This document shows, piece after piece, positions 54,910 to 62,337 of a DNA stretch of 64,000 nt (positions are counted from its first letter, which is position 1; the number at the start of each line of letters is the position of its first letter). The notes below the pieces were generated by a model that did not search any database, was not told the DNA's origin, and worked only from the letters and a program-made list of their open reading frames with translations. A program made the position numbers and the translations under genes. The stretch is from Phormidium sp. FACHB-1136 (GTDB taxonomy: Bacteria > Cyanobacteriota > Cyanobacteriia > Phormidesmidales > Phormidesmidaceae), in contig NZ_JACJRS010000004.1 of the NCBI RefSeq assembly GCF_014697375.1, forward strand, positions 1 through 64,000, read 5' to 3'.

Positions 54910-55767
54910 ATGCAGACGATTGCTATCTATCATAATAAAGGCGGAGTTGGAAAAACAACAACAGCTATCAATCTGGCTGCTGCCTTTCGTAAAATGGGTC
55001 AACGGGTTCTTCTCATTGATCTCGATTCTCAAGCCAATTCATCTTTTGGGACTGGACTCGTTAAATTTCAATTTGAGGAAGAAGACGATTTAGTTGGCCG
55101 TAATGTATATCAACTTCTTGAGTCTGTCGATTTTAACTTCATTCCCGACCTTGTCAGAAAATCTAGTGGATTCAACCAACCTGAAATTGATGTTATTCCT
55201 GCCCATATTTCATTGATCGAAAAACAAAGTAAATTATCTGCTTTTGTCAACACTCGATGGCGACTTGATAAAAAGATCCAACAGGTCAAGGATGATTATG
55301 ACATCGTTATTCTTGATGCTCCTCCAGCTCGTGATCTCTATGCCGAGATTGCGTTAATTGCTGCCGACTATCTGATCATTCCCTCCGATATGAAGCCCTT
55401 CGCCAATCAAGGACTAAATAACGTAAAGTCTTTCATTTCTGAGGTAAACGAAACTCGATCTGCAATCGATAAATCACCTTTAGAAGTTCTAGGAGTGCTA
55501 GCCTCGAAAATTTTACCCAATACGCGTTATCTAACTCATACTTTCCCGAGACAAAGAGATAGTGTTATTAATCGCTATGGCTTTCCGATCTTAGAGACTA
55601 TTATTTATGAACGAGTTTCTCTAGCCCACTGTGTTAATCAAACGATATCTGTTGGCATGTTCGATATTCCTAATCCAACATCTATCTTTGAGTTTGATGA
55701 AGCTTGCGAATCAGCGAAAGAGTTTCGCAGTCTTGCTCAGGAAGTCATGAATAAGCTTGGAGTATAG
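54910..55767 (+). CDS. ParA/MinD-type ATPase
   Basis: A 285-residue deviant Walker A ATPase: YHNKGGVGKTTTAINLAAAF (P-loop with the signature Lys, residues ~8-20), switch region LLIDLDSQANSS, Walker B IVILDAPPA and later ADYLIIPSDMKPFANQGLNN. ParA proteins position chromosomes, plasmids or large complexes on the nucleoid or membrane. The next gene, 3 bp downstream, is a ParB-like protein, so the pair looks like a partition-type module, but it lies in a chromosomal island with a sensor and tubulin-like protein and may position that complex instead. Confidence 0.9.
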   Translation: MQTIAIYHNKGGVGKTTTAINLAAAFRKMGQRVLLIDLDSQANSSFGTGLVKFQFEEEDDLVGRNVYQLLESVDFNFIPDLVRKSSGFNQPEIDVIPAHISLIEKQSKLSAFVNTRWRLDKKIQQVKDDYDIVILDAPPARDLYAEIALIAADYLIIPSDMKPFANQGLNNVKSFISEVNETRSAIDKSPLEVLGVLASKILPNTRYLTHTFPRQRDSVINRYGFPILETIIYERVSLAHCVNQTISVGMFDIPNPTSIFEFDEACESAKEFRSLAQEVMNKLGV

Positions 55768-55770
55768 TCC

Positions 55771-56466
55771 ATGATTGAATATTACTTGGTTGATGTTAGC
55801 AGCATTCATTCGACTGTACCTCGATCTCAATTCAGCGTTAATCAAATAGAGATGCTTGCCCAAAGTATCTTATCTGCTGGCAGACTTGTTTCTCCCTTGT
55901 TATTAAAGCAAATGGGGCATGACAAATACGAGGTTCTGAAAGGAGATCTAGAGTACTATTCAGCCCTTCGTGCCAAGGAAATTGATCCCCGAAAAGGTGA
56001 AGTTATCAGCGCTTTTATTATTCCTCCTAATTTAGAAGGTTCAGCTATCGATCAATTGCGCTATCTTTCTCAGATCTCTGATTCACCGCAATCAGTTTCT
56101 ACAAACGAAATAGATTTACGTATTACTCAAATAGAATCTCGCTTAAATATGGTTCTTCATGATTTGGAGATCTCTCATAGGCGCGACATTAAACGACTAG
56201 ATGACGATATCGAAGTTATCAAAACCAAGATTCCCCAACTCATAGAACCTCTAGAAGCCTTCAATAGCCTTAGCTTAGCCGTTTTAGCACAGAAGTTATC
56301 GGCTGCAAATGTACGGGGAAAAACTGCCAAACGAATCCTCGAGCAAATTGATTCTGAGCGACAGAAAGAATCATTTAAGTCCTTTACAGATATTGTTTCA
56401 AGGTTAGACGGAATCAGCGCCAATCGAATGTTAGGCATCCTTGATACATGGAGCAGTTTATACTGA
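55771..56466 (+). CDS. ParB-like partner protein without visible HTH
   Basis: A 231-residue protein. Residues ~5-80 look like the ParB/Srx N-terminal domain (YLVDVSSIHSTVPRSQFSVN, then MLAQSILSAGRLVSPLLLKQ, GHDKYEVLKGDLEYYSALRA), with the usual GE(R/H) box replaced by KGD. A coiled-coil-like middle (~110-160) and a helical tail with a helix-hairpin-helix hint (LSAANVRGKTAKRILEQ) follow. I see no helix-turn-helix of a plasmid ParB. It follows the ParA gene by 3 bp, so the two act together. It could be an adaptor rather than a centromere-binding protein. Confidence 0.65.
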   Translation: MIEYYLVDVSSIHSTVPRSQFSVNQIEMLAQSILSAGRLVSPLLLKQMGHDKYEVLKGDLEYYSALRAKEIDPRKGEVISAFIIPPNLEGSAIDQLRYLSQISDSPQSVSTNEIDLRITQIESRLNMVLHDLEISHRRDIKRLDDDIEVIKTKIPQLIEPLEAFNSLSLAVLAQKLSAANVRGKTAKRILEQIDSERQKESFKSFTDIVSRLDGISANRMLGILDTWSSLY

Positions 56467-56596
56467 AGTATCAGCCTAAAAACAAGTTTCTGGCACAGAA
56501 ATAGGTATTTCAAGGCTCGCATATATGGTTTGCATTGCCCAAGGCTACTGCTGCATTAAATATTAAATTGCGCAATACTACCTAAGTTTAGAAACC

Positions 56597-57259
56597 ATGA
56601 AAAGACCTTTTTGGCGATACGGCTTATTCCAAATCCCTGCAATATTCCTAGCAGCATTTGTGCTGGCGACAGGCATAGCCTATTTGCTCAATCTAGGCTG
56701 TGGTAACTTTTGGGTAGCGCTATTCTTTGGCTTGTCTTGGATAGCCTTAGCCTGGGTGCTGATTATACCCCTGGATATACTCTTGCGGTCGGTATTTAAA
56801 TTTCCGATGTCTTTTGCAGGCAGGTTATCTATTCTACATGCAGTTTTCTGGACAGTTGCAATATCCACCATACTCGCGGCAACTCTACCGTCAATGTGGA
56901 ATCAATGCATGGCTTTAGATTGGGCACAATGGCGTGCCAATATTTGGAATGAGATGTTTTATTACGATCAAAATACTTCTAGCGCCCCTGTGGGTTCCAG
57001 GGCTGAGTTTAGTTTTATCATCAGTGATGATGGCGAAATCTCAGACATTAATATCACTACCTCCACCTCAAACGAACTGGAAAGCTATGTGAGAGCACGT
57101 ATTGAAAGTCTTCAAGGATCCGACGCCCTTGAATTCATTCCCGATACGCGTCGTAGTGAAGTTCTTTATGAAAGCTCTCTTACGATATGTGAGGCGGGCA
57201 GTCAGGGGTGTGGGAAACCAGCCGATGCGAAGGATTATCCGGATCGGGAGATCTTTTAA
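56597..57259 (+). CDS. Membrane protein with TonB-C-like periplasmic domain
   Basis: A 220-residue protein. The first 105 residues carry three hydrophobic helices and are similar to the protein at 54494-54859 (FWRYGLFQIPAIFLAAF; SFAGRLSILHAVFW). The C-terminal ~110 residues (AEFSFIISDDGEISDINITT, then SNELESYVRARIESL) resemble a TonB C-terminal-type domain that would lie outside the membrane; the end holds two Cys. The two related genes flank the ParA/ParB-like pair. It is the last gene of the island. Confidence 0.68.
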   Translation: MKRPFWRYGLFQIPAIFLAAFVLATGIAYLLNLGCGNFWVALFFGLSWIALAWVLIIPLDILLRSVFKFPMSFAGRLSILHAVFWTVAISTILAATLPSMWNQCMALDWAQWRANIWNEMFYYDQNTSSAPVGSRAEFSFIISDDGEISDINITTSTSNELESYVRARIESLQGSDALEFIPDTRRSEVLYESSLTICEAGSQGCGKPADAKDYPDREIF

Positions 57260-57282
57260 TCACTCATCTAGGTTTACTAACC

Positions 57283-57505
57283 GGCATCTCGATTAATTGC
57301 CTGATAGTCCTATTTCGTACAGGCTAGAGAATAATCAGGCGACCTTAAAGACCTTACGTCAGTAGATTGCTGTTTCGGGCTGATTTTTCTCTGACCCGTA
57401 GATTAATACACTACCAATTGCCTTATTTATTGCGAATTCGAGGAGCCTGAAACCCCTGAGATATCCTAGTCATGCTCAATAAGGGTTGCATTTTTCGAGG
57501 TGCTC
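57283..57505. repeat. Two decayed copies of the 99-bp inverted-repeat element
   Basis: A left end GGCATCTCGATTAATTGCC at 57283-57301 and, from 57413, an almost complete right copy (CCAATTGCCTTATTTATTG, GGAGCCTGAAACC, TTTTTCGAGGTGCTC to 57505). The words match the intact copy at 40529-40627. They lie at the right edge of the low-GC island. The remainder of 57260-57637 shows nothing else except the start region of the next gene. Confidence 0.65.
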
Positions 57506-57637
57506 TAACTTCACAGAGGGTAGTACGCAAAATCCCTGCATCTAGCCCAAAACATTGAATCGCCCCTAGCCGAGAATCGCCCCCTTGGATTACTATGCCA
57601 TCGAGTCCCATCAGCACCGCCCCAGGAGGACACCCCA

Positions 57638-58291
57638 TTGGCCAAGGCCAAATCCCCAAAACGCACGATTATTCTGGTGGTTTTGAATGGCAAGGGAGGC
57701 GTGGGCAAAACCACCACCGCCGTTAACCTAGCGGCCATCTATGCCGAAACTCAGTCGGTGCTGTTGGTGGATGCCGATCCCCAAGGGTCTGCCCTGTGGT
57801 GGACGAACCGCAGCCCCAACGCTCTAGGGTTTGAGGTCACCCAGGCGAAGGATCCAAGCGACCTCAGCGAGTTGCCCAGCCTGCGCCAGCACGACCTGGT
57901 GATTGTGGATACGCCCCCCGCCTTGAATTCAGCGGCCTTGGCAGCGGTGATTCCGGTGGCCGACTATATTTTGCTGCCCACGCCCCCCGCCCCCATGGAT
58001 TTGGCTGCCCTAATTACTACAGTCAATGAAGCAGTCACCCCTAGGGGGGTAGCCCATCGAGTATTGTTGACAAAAGTAGATTCCCGCAGCTTGGCCGAGG
58101 CCCTGGAGGCCCAAAACACACTGCTGGAACTGAATATCCCGGCCTGCAATGCCTTTATCCGCACCTACAAGGCCCACGAACGCGCCGCCCTAGACGGGGT
58201 GCCCGTGTTGCAGTGGCGGGGCAAAAACGCCCAAGAAGCCCGGTCAGACTACCACCGAGTGGCGGAAGAAATACAGCGAGACTGGAAGTAA
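57638..58291 (+). CDS. ParA-family ATPase (candidate McdA type 2)
   Basis: A 217-residue ATPase with TTG as probable start (57638). It has the deviant Walker A VVLNGKGGVGKTTTAVNLAA with signature Lys, VLLVDADPQGSALWW and Walker B VIVDTPPA. It is GC-rich, unlike the ParA of the island. The short form and the neighbour (a disordered/coiled-coil protein ending in a Trp) match the gene arrangement described for McdA/McdB, which space carboxysomes on the nucleoid in cyanobacteria. I infer this from context; a chromosome or plasmid segregation role is also possible. Confidence 0.82.
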   Translation: MAKAKSPKRTIILVVLNGKGGVGKTTTAVNLAAIYAETQSVLLVDADPQGSALWWTNRSPNALGFEVTQAKDPSDLSELPSLRQHDLVIVDTPPALNSAALAAVIPVADYILLPTPPAPMDLAALITTVNEAVTPRGVAHRVLLTKVDSRSLAEALEAQNTLLELNIPACNAFIRTYKAHERAALDGVPVLQWRGKNAQEARSDYHRVAEEIQRDWK

Positions 58292-58307
58292 CCCTCTGGA
58301 AAAGACC

Positions 58308-59069
58308 ATGACCAAGAAAAGCCTCTCCGACCTGTTAAAAGAAGAAGTCAGCAAGGCCGACACGCCGGAAGAGGCTCCTGCGCCATCGGATGCGTCTAGC
58401 GAAATCACGGCGACCCCTGAGGCCGAAACCGCCCGTCAGCCCATTCAGAGCCGCCGTAAGACCGCTAGCAGCCGCGCCAAAACTCCCAAAAGTACGCCTG
58501 CTAAAAGTGCTGGACGATCTACATCTCAATCTAAGGCTACTGTCCAACCTAGCGATCAACCCATTATTGCGGCCACCCCAGCGGCCACCCTAGCGGCAGG
58601 CAGCGCCGATGCGCCCCCTATCGCTATCACGCCTAACGAGACTGCTTCAGCAGAATTAGAGGCCACCCTAGCCGCCGTTCAGCAGGAAAAGGCCGACCTC
58701 GAAAAAATTGTGCAGGGGCTTCAGCAAGATCTTGCCGCCCAGCAAACCCGACTGTTTGAACTCACCGACAGCCTCGACCAAGCCCAGGCGGATCTCAAAG
58801 CCAAGACAGACGCCCTTCAGCAAACGGAGAAAGCGCTTGCAGAAGCTAAGGCCACCATCTTAAAGCTCTCTGCCCCCACCCCTGCCCCCGTTGCCCCAGC
58901 CGCCAGCCGCCCCGCCCCACTCCGTCGCTCTGGGGGAGACATTGTGCCCCGCCAGCCCATCACTAGGCCAGCCCAACCGGGTTACGTCCGTGGTGTTCCC
59001 ACCTACACGTCCCAGTCTGAGCAACCCAACCCCATGCTTTCCGATGCGGATATTGGCTGGGTCGATTGA
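58308..59069 (+). CDS. Disordered coiled-coil protein (candidate McdB)
   Basis: A 253-residue protein that begins 16 bp after the ParA stop. Residues 1-110 are a basic, Ser/Thr/Pro/Ala-rich disordered region (SRRKTASSRAKTPKSTPAKS). Residues ~125-195 form a coiled coil (QQEKADLEKIVQGLQQDLAA; LKAKTDALQQTEKALAEAKA). A Pro/Arg-rich linker ends in PNPMLSDADIGWVD, with a Trp three residues from the C-terminus. McdB proteins have exactly this order (disordered head, coiled coil, terminal Trp), as I recall. Not proven here. Confidence 0.68.
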   Translation: MTKKSLSDLLKEEVSKADTPEEAPAPSDASSEITATPEAETARQPIQSRRKTASSRAKTPKSTPAKSAGRSTSQSKATVQPSDQPIIAATPAATLAAGSADAPPIAITPNETASAELEATLAAVQQEKADLEKIVQGLQQDLAAQQTRLFELTDSLDQAQADLKAKTDALQQTEKALAEAKATILKLSAPTPAPVAPAASRPAPLRRSGGDIVPRQPITRPAQPGYVRGVPTYTSQSEQPNPMLSDADIGWVD

Positions 59070-59123
59070 GGCCCAGAGAACCCATGGATCCACAACCTTA
59101 GCTAGCGTAGATTGAGCCTAAAA

Positions 59124-59163
59124 AACCCGCCTGTTTCGGTGAATCTCGACCGACGGGCGGGTT
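59124..59163. terminator. Bidirectional terminator after the McdB-like gene
   Basis: AACCCGCC (59124-59131) pairs with GGCGGGTT (59156-59163), with A-run and T-run on either side, between convergent genes (the McdB-like gene and the DUF2811 gene). Confidence 0.7.
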
Positions 59164-59213
59164 ATTCATGGGCGGGCTTGAGGGGCCGTATCCATAGACT
59201 AGCTGGCGTAAGA

Positions 59214-59429
59214 CTAGCTGGCGTAGTCGAAGAGGGAATCGAGGTAGATTCGATTCACCTCACGACCGCAGTGGCCATTCTGCATCAAAAACAGAGACAG
59301 GGCAGCGCAGAAGACCCGATGTTGGCTCCAGTTGGCATGGCTAGCGAGGTAGGTTTGAAGGGCGTCATGGAGTTCTTCAGGAATTTCGGCCAGTAGGCTA
59401 ACGCGGGTTTCGGTGGTGGAGTTAGGCAT
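59214..59429 (-). CDS. DUF2811 family protein
   Basis: A 71-residue protein of the cyanobacterial DUF2811 family: VSLLAEIPEELHDALQTYLA, then HRVFCAALSLFLMQNG and REVNRIYLDSLFDYAS. The start ATG is 59427-59429 (MPNSTTETR). The function is unknown; many copies exist in cyanobacterial genomes. It is the nearest gene to the DnaA-box cluster. Confidence 0.78.
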   Translation of the reverse strand: MPNSTTETRVSLLAEIPEELHDALQTYLASHANWSQHRVFCAALSLFLMQNGHCGREVNRIYLDSLFDYAS

Positions 59430-59744
59430 CACAGTGGGGTTACCTCCTCAAGGCAAGGTTGATGGGCTGTGGCGAACGGGAAATAGGAAACAGGGTCTAG
59501 ACTCTCAGGCCACACACGATTACACCTGTGCTGCGGCCCTAGAGTGTCTCTAGGTCAGGGTTTTTAGGCACCGCAAAGCAGCGCCACGCCAACATTGGAG
59601 CTTTGTTTTCGAGCCTAACCGACGAAGCGCATCGTCTGCGTATGGCTACCATGTTGGGGCGCATGGTGTTTCCAGTCGCATCATTCTGCCCAACTCCTTC
59701 GGGCCTGTCAATCTTGCACAGAAGCCAAACTTGCGCTAAGCCCT

Positions 59745-59771
59745 AACCCTGATGACGAGAGAATCAGGGTT
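59745..59771 (+). terminator. Hairpin with T-run in the gene-free region
   Basis: AACCCTGAT (59745-59753) and ATCAGGGTT (59763-59771), followed by TTTA. This is a good rho-independent terminator on the plus strand, but no plus-strand gene ends here: the McdB-like gene already has one at 59124. It may end an unannotated small RNA. Confidence 0.55.
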
Positions 59772-59841
59772 TTACCCTCCCCCTGCCGTCTGAACCTGTC
59801 CCATCGGGTCAAATAGTTTCTCCGCAGCCCCTAACCTGAGG

Positions 59842-59914
59842 TTTTCCACAGGTTCTCCCCAAAGCCTGAGACGTCGTTTGTTTCTGTGGAAAACTCCAGT
59901 TTTTCTGTGGAAAA
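59842..59914. other. Cluster of three DnaA boxes (candidate origin region)
   Basis: Three perfect matches to the cyanobacterial DnaA box TTTTCCACA: 59842-59850 (plus), 59885-59893 and 59906-59914 (minus). Beyond them, repeated CCTGGGGAAAG-type units (59918-59948) and an AT-rich stretch (59946-59975) could serve as unwinding region. The surrounding 59430-60050 has no gene on either strand. A ParA gene lies 1.5 kb away. This could be the chromosome origin or a DnaA-controlled promoter or titration site. Confidence 0.55.
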
Positions 59915-60050
59915 TCTGGGGAAAGCCCTGGGGAAAGTCCTGGGGAATAAAAACTTTTGTAACAAAATCTAGCTCGACGACTTGACAGGTTGGGCGTAAG
60001 CTGAATCCATTGTTCTCTCGTGCGACCCTCATGCCTGGGTGAGGATCGCG

Positions 60051-60617
60051 TTAACCTTTCTTAGACTTCTTCGCGAGGCTGAGATCCACAATGCCATCCA
60101 TGGGCAAGGCAGGATCGGGGGGCCAGCGCCAAAAGCCAAACCCCCAGGCGGTGAGGCTAAGCAACAGAGCAAGGCCGAAGGTGGTCAGATGGTCTAGTCC
60201 GGTTTGGGATTGGCTCCAGGCTAGGTCGCTATGGCCCTGTCCAGCCATAAAGCGGGTCAGTTGTTGGGTCACCCCGGCGGCGGGGAGGGGGGTGCGCAGT
60301 TCTGGCAAGGTCACCTGTCGATCCGTCCCCATCAGGGTGAGGCGGTGGCAAAATCGGACGCCCCCTCGCGGATCGTTGTCGCACAGGCTAGAGGTGAGGG
60401 AAAAGTCAATCCAGGTGAAGTTTGCTGTTTGCTTGGGAAGCCAGCCTAGCCTACGGCTCCGTTGCACCTGGCAGTGGGGGGCGAGATCCCCCGTTTGGGG
60501 AGCCTGACAAGACACGCGAATCCCAGGGCTGGGGCTGGCCCCATAGAGGACAAACACCAAGGCGCATAGCACCGCCACCACAGGAATTCGTCGCGCTGTC
60601 CAGGGTGGGAAGGGCAT
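60051..60617 (-). CDS. Hypothetical membrane protein (188 aa)
   Basis: A 188-residue protein with an N-terminal membrane segment (VVAVLCALVFVLYGASPSPG) and a second near residues 145-167 (TFGLALLLSLTAWGFGFWRW), separated by ~110 residues with four Cys (CQAPQTGDLAPHC; SSLCDNDPRGGVRFC), which could form disulfides outside the membrane. It ends in a basic KKSKKG. I know no family. It is 42 bp downstream of the PRC-barrel gene. Confidence 0.6.
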   Translation of the reverse strand: MPFPPWTARRIPVVAVLCALVFVLYGASPSPGIRVSCQAPQTGDLAPHCQVQRSRRLGWLPKQTANFTWIDFSLTSSLCDNDPRGGVRFCHRLTLMGTDRQVTLPELRTPLPAAGVTQQLTRFMAGQGHSDLAWSQSQTGLDHLTTFGLALLLSLTAWGFGFWRWPPDPALPMDGIVDLSLAKKSKKG

Positions 60618-60659
60618 CGTTTAGGGGCTCCAGACCGTGGGGCTAGGGATCAGACCGAT

Positions 60660-61613
60660 CTAGTAATCGAGTTCTTCTTCGTACTCGGTAACTTTTTTCT
60701 TCTGGGGAATATTGATGGGAGTGGGGGTGTAGGGTTCTGCGTCGGTTTCCTCAGACCAAGGTTCTTCGTTGACGACTTGGTAGTCGGCATCCTGCACGCC
60801 ATAGGCGGGGGGGCTGACAGGTTCTTCCCCCCAATTGCTGTCTGGGGTCAGGCTGGCGGCTTGGTAAGTCTCGGCGGCTTGGGAGCGGGCTACGGCCTCC
60901 TCCACCATCTCTGGTTCGCCCCAATCGTCATCGCTCCAGCGCTCCTCGGCGGCGGGGGTACGGGCCTTGGAAAAGTCGGCGGGAGCTTGCACCCCGGAGG
61001 GCAGTTGGTTGGCCGTGGAAACGGGCATGATGTATTCGCTGTCGCTGGTGCGCTCCCAAGGGGCACTGCCAATGCCCAGGCGTTCCAGGAGACCAACGCT
61101 GAGTTGCACCATTTTTTCCTCAGCGCCCTCAAACACAATCAGTCGATCTGGGCCGCTGCTCACTACTTCATCGATGGAAAGCTCGTAGGTGCTGATCACC
61201 TGATCGGGAATTTGGGGCAAGCCAAAGGACGCCACCACGATGGTTTCCAGACGACCATTGGTGACATCAAACTTAAACCCCCGTACTCGCCCTAGGGGTT
61301 CCCCGGTTTCGGTAATCACTTCGCAGTTCACCAGCGTGCTATAGGGGGCAATGTTCACCTCATCATCGAGGGCGGTGTCGTCATCCACCAAGATGACATC
61401 GCCAATTTGGCGAATGCTGCTGAGGGGCATAATTTGCAGCGGAGCTGACACCAAGCTGGACATGATGTTTTCCCGCAGACCCACCGCCACCACTTCACGT
61501 TGATCTACATCGACCCAAACCTGACTAACAATGCCCAGCCGTTGGCCAGAACTGCGCGTGATCACTTGGGTACCCAGAAAGTCGGAGCGGAGACGATATT
61601 TGTCTAAGGTCAT
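60660..61613 (-). CDS. PRC-barrel domain protein
   Basis: A 317-residue cytosolic protein. Two PRC-barrel domains: the first ~5-85 (FLGTQVITRSSGQRLGIVSQ, VDVDQREVVAVGL) and the second ~95-175 (LVNCEVITETGEPLGRVRGF). The tail is acidic, proline-rich and probably disordered, ending EYEEELDY. PRC barrels occur in photosynthetic reaction-centre H subunits and in RNA-processing proteins; related two-barrel proteins are widespread in cyanobacteria. The role is unknown. Starts ATG 61611-61613. Confidence 0.82.
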   Translation of the reverse strand: MTLDKYRLRSDFLGTQVITRSSGQRLGIVSQVWVDVDQREVVAVGLRENIMSSLVSAPLQIMPLSSIRQIGDVILVDDDTALDDEVNIAPYSTLVNCEVITETGEPLGRVRGFKFDVTNGRLETIVVASFGLPQIPDQVISTYELSIDEVVSSGPDRLIVFEGAEEKMVQLSVGLLERLGIGSAPWERTSDSEYIMPVSTANQLPSGVQAPADFSKARTPAAEERWSDDDWGEPEMVEEAVARSQAAETYQAASLTPDSNWGEEPVSPPAYGVQDADYQVVNEEPWSEETDAEPYTPTPINIPQKKKVTEYEEELDY

Positions 61614-61723
61614 GTCGGGTTTATCTCGTGTGCCGAGAGGCTAGATCACTACGGGAACATTGGGCGCTTATCCAGCCAGCGACCGGTGAAATCCATGCCG
61701 TGATGGCGCATTCATTGCACAGA

Positions 61724-61775
61724 TTAGCTTGACTGACCAGCTTGAATCACCAGCTTGACTTACCAGCTTGAATGA
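61724..61775. repeat. 13-bp tandem repeat
   Basis: Four units of 13 bp sharing AGCTTGA: TTAGCTTGACTGA, CCAGCTTGAATCA, CCAGCTTGACTTA and CCAGCTTGAATGA. A fifth, eroded one may follow. It lies in the divergent 61614-61922 region between the PRC-barrel gene and the next gene, which otherwise holds only promoters. Such short repeats occur commonly in filamentous cyanobacteria. Confidence 0.8.
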
Positions 61776-61922
61776 CTATCTTAAACAGAATCGCCCCATT
61801 TTACAGGACGGAAGACCGAACCGCTAGCCAGTTGTTGGGTTGTCTTCCCGGTGGGAGTTGGTTAATGTGTCAGAATGATGGAGACCTCACTGTCCTCTTC
61901 CTGAGCCGAGGTTTAGGGTATC

Positions 61923-62333
61923 GTGCGCACCTACAAGAGCCAGAAGATTGACCACCAGGCTGACTATCCCTGCCCCTGCCGTCGCAGTGGTCGCCTCAAC
62001 CCCATCACCCTGACCGAAGCCTTTGGCTGTGATCGCTGCCAGCAAATTTTTGTCGTCCAGGAGGATGGCTACGTGATGGAGCAACTCTCCACCCACTATC
62101 CCTACAAGCGGGCTTGGCGCTGGACAGGGCAGCAATGGCGGCTAGACCAATCATCCCTGAACTTCAGCTATCCCTCACTGATTGTGATGACGGCCTTTGT
62201 CCTCATGGCCTTTTTCCTGCTGTTGGCCGCTATCCAGTCTCCCCAGGGTGTCCAGGCCATTGCCCAGATCCTGATCACCGTGGGGGTGTTCGTCTTTCTG
62301 GGGCTGGTGTTTTGGCTAGCCGCTCGACGTTAG
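61923..62333 (+). CDS. Membrane protein with N-terminal zinc-ribbon-like Cys pairs
   Basis: A 136-residue protein starting at GTG 61923. Residues ~15-42 have two pairs of Cys (CPCRRSG; CDRCQQIF) that could bind zinc. It continues with a short tryptophan-rich stretch (KRAWRWTGQQWRL) and ends in two membrane helices (LIVMTAFVLMAFFLLLAAI; ILITVGVFVFLGLVFWLAA). The GTG start is unusual, but the frame up to the zinc site is open and no better start is present. It is 4 bp upstream of proA and likely co-transcribed. The function is unknown. Confidence 0.7.
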   Translation: MRTYKSQKIDHQADYPCPCRRSGRLNPITLTEAFGCDRCQQIFVVQEDGYVMEQLSTHYPYKRAWRWTGQQWRLDQSSLNFSYPSLIVMTAFVLMAFFLLLAAIQSPQGVQAIAQILITVGVFVFLGLVFWLAARR

Positions 62334-62337
62334 TGCC

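Noticed and set aside
54910-56466. ParA/ParB-like pair as proof of an integrated plasmid
   Set aside because: No replication gene, no parS-like array and no HTH in the ParB-like protein. Context with a sensor and tubulin-like protein suggests another role.
61724-61775. Short tandem repeats as a possible CRISPR array
   Set aside because: Units are 13 bp and contiguous, with no spacers, and no cas genes are near.
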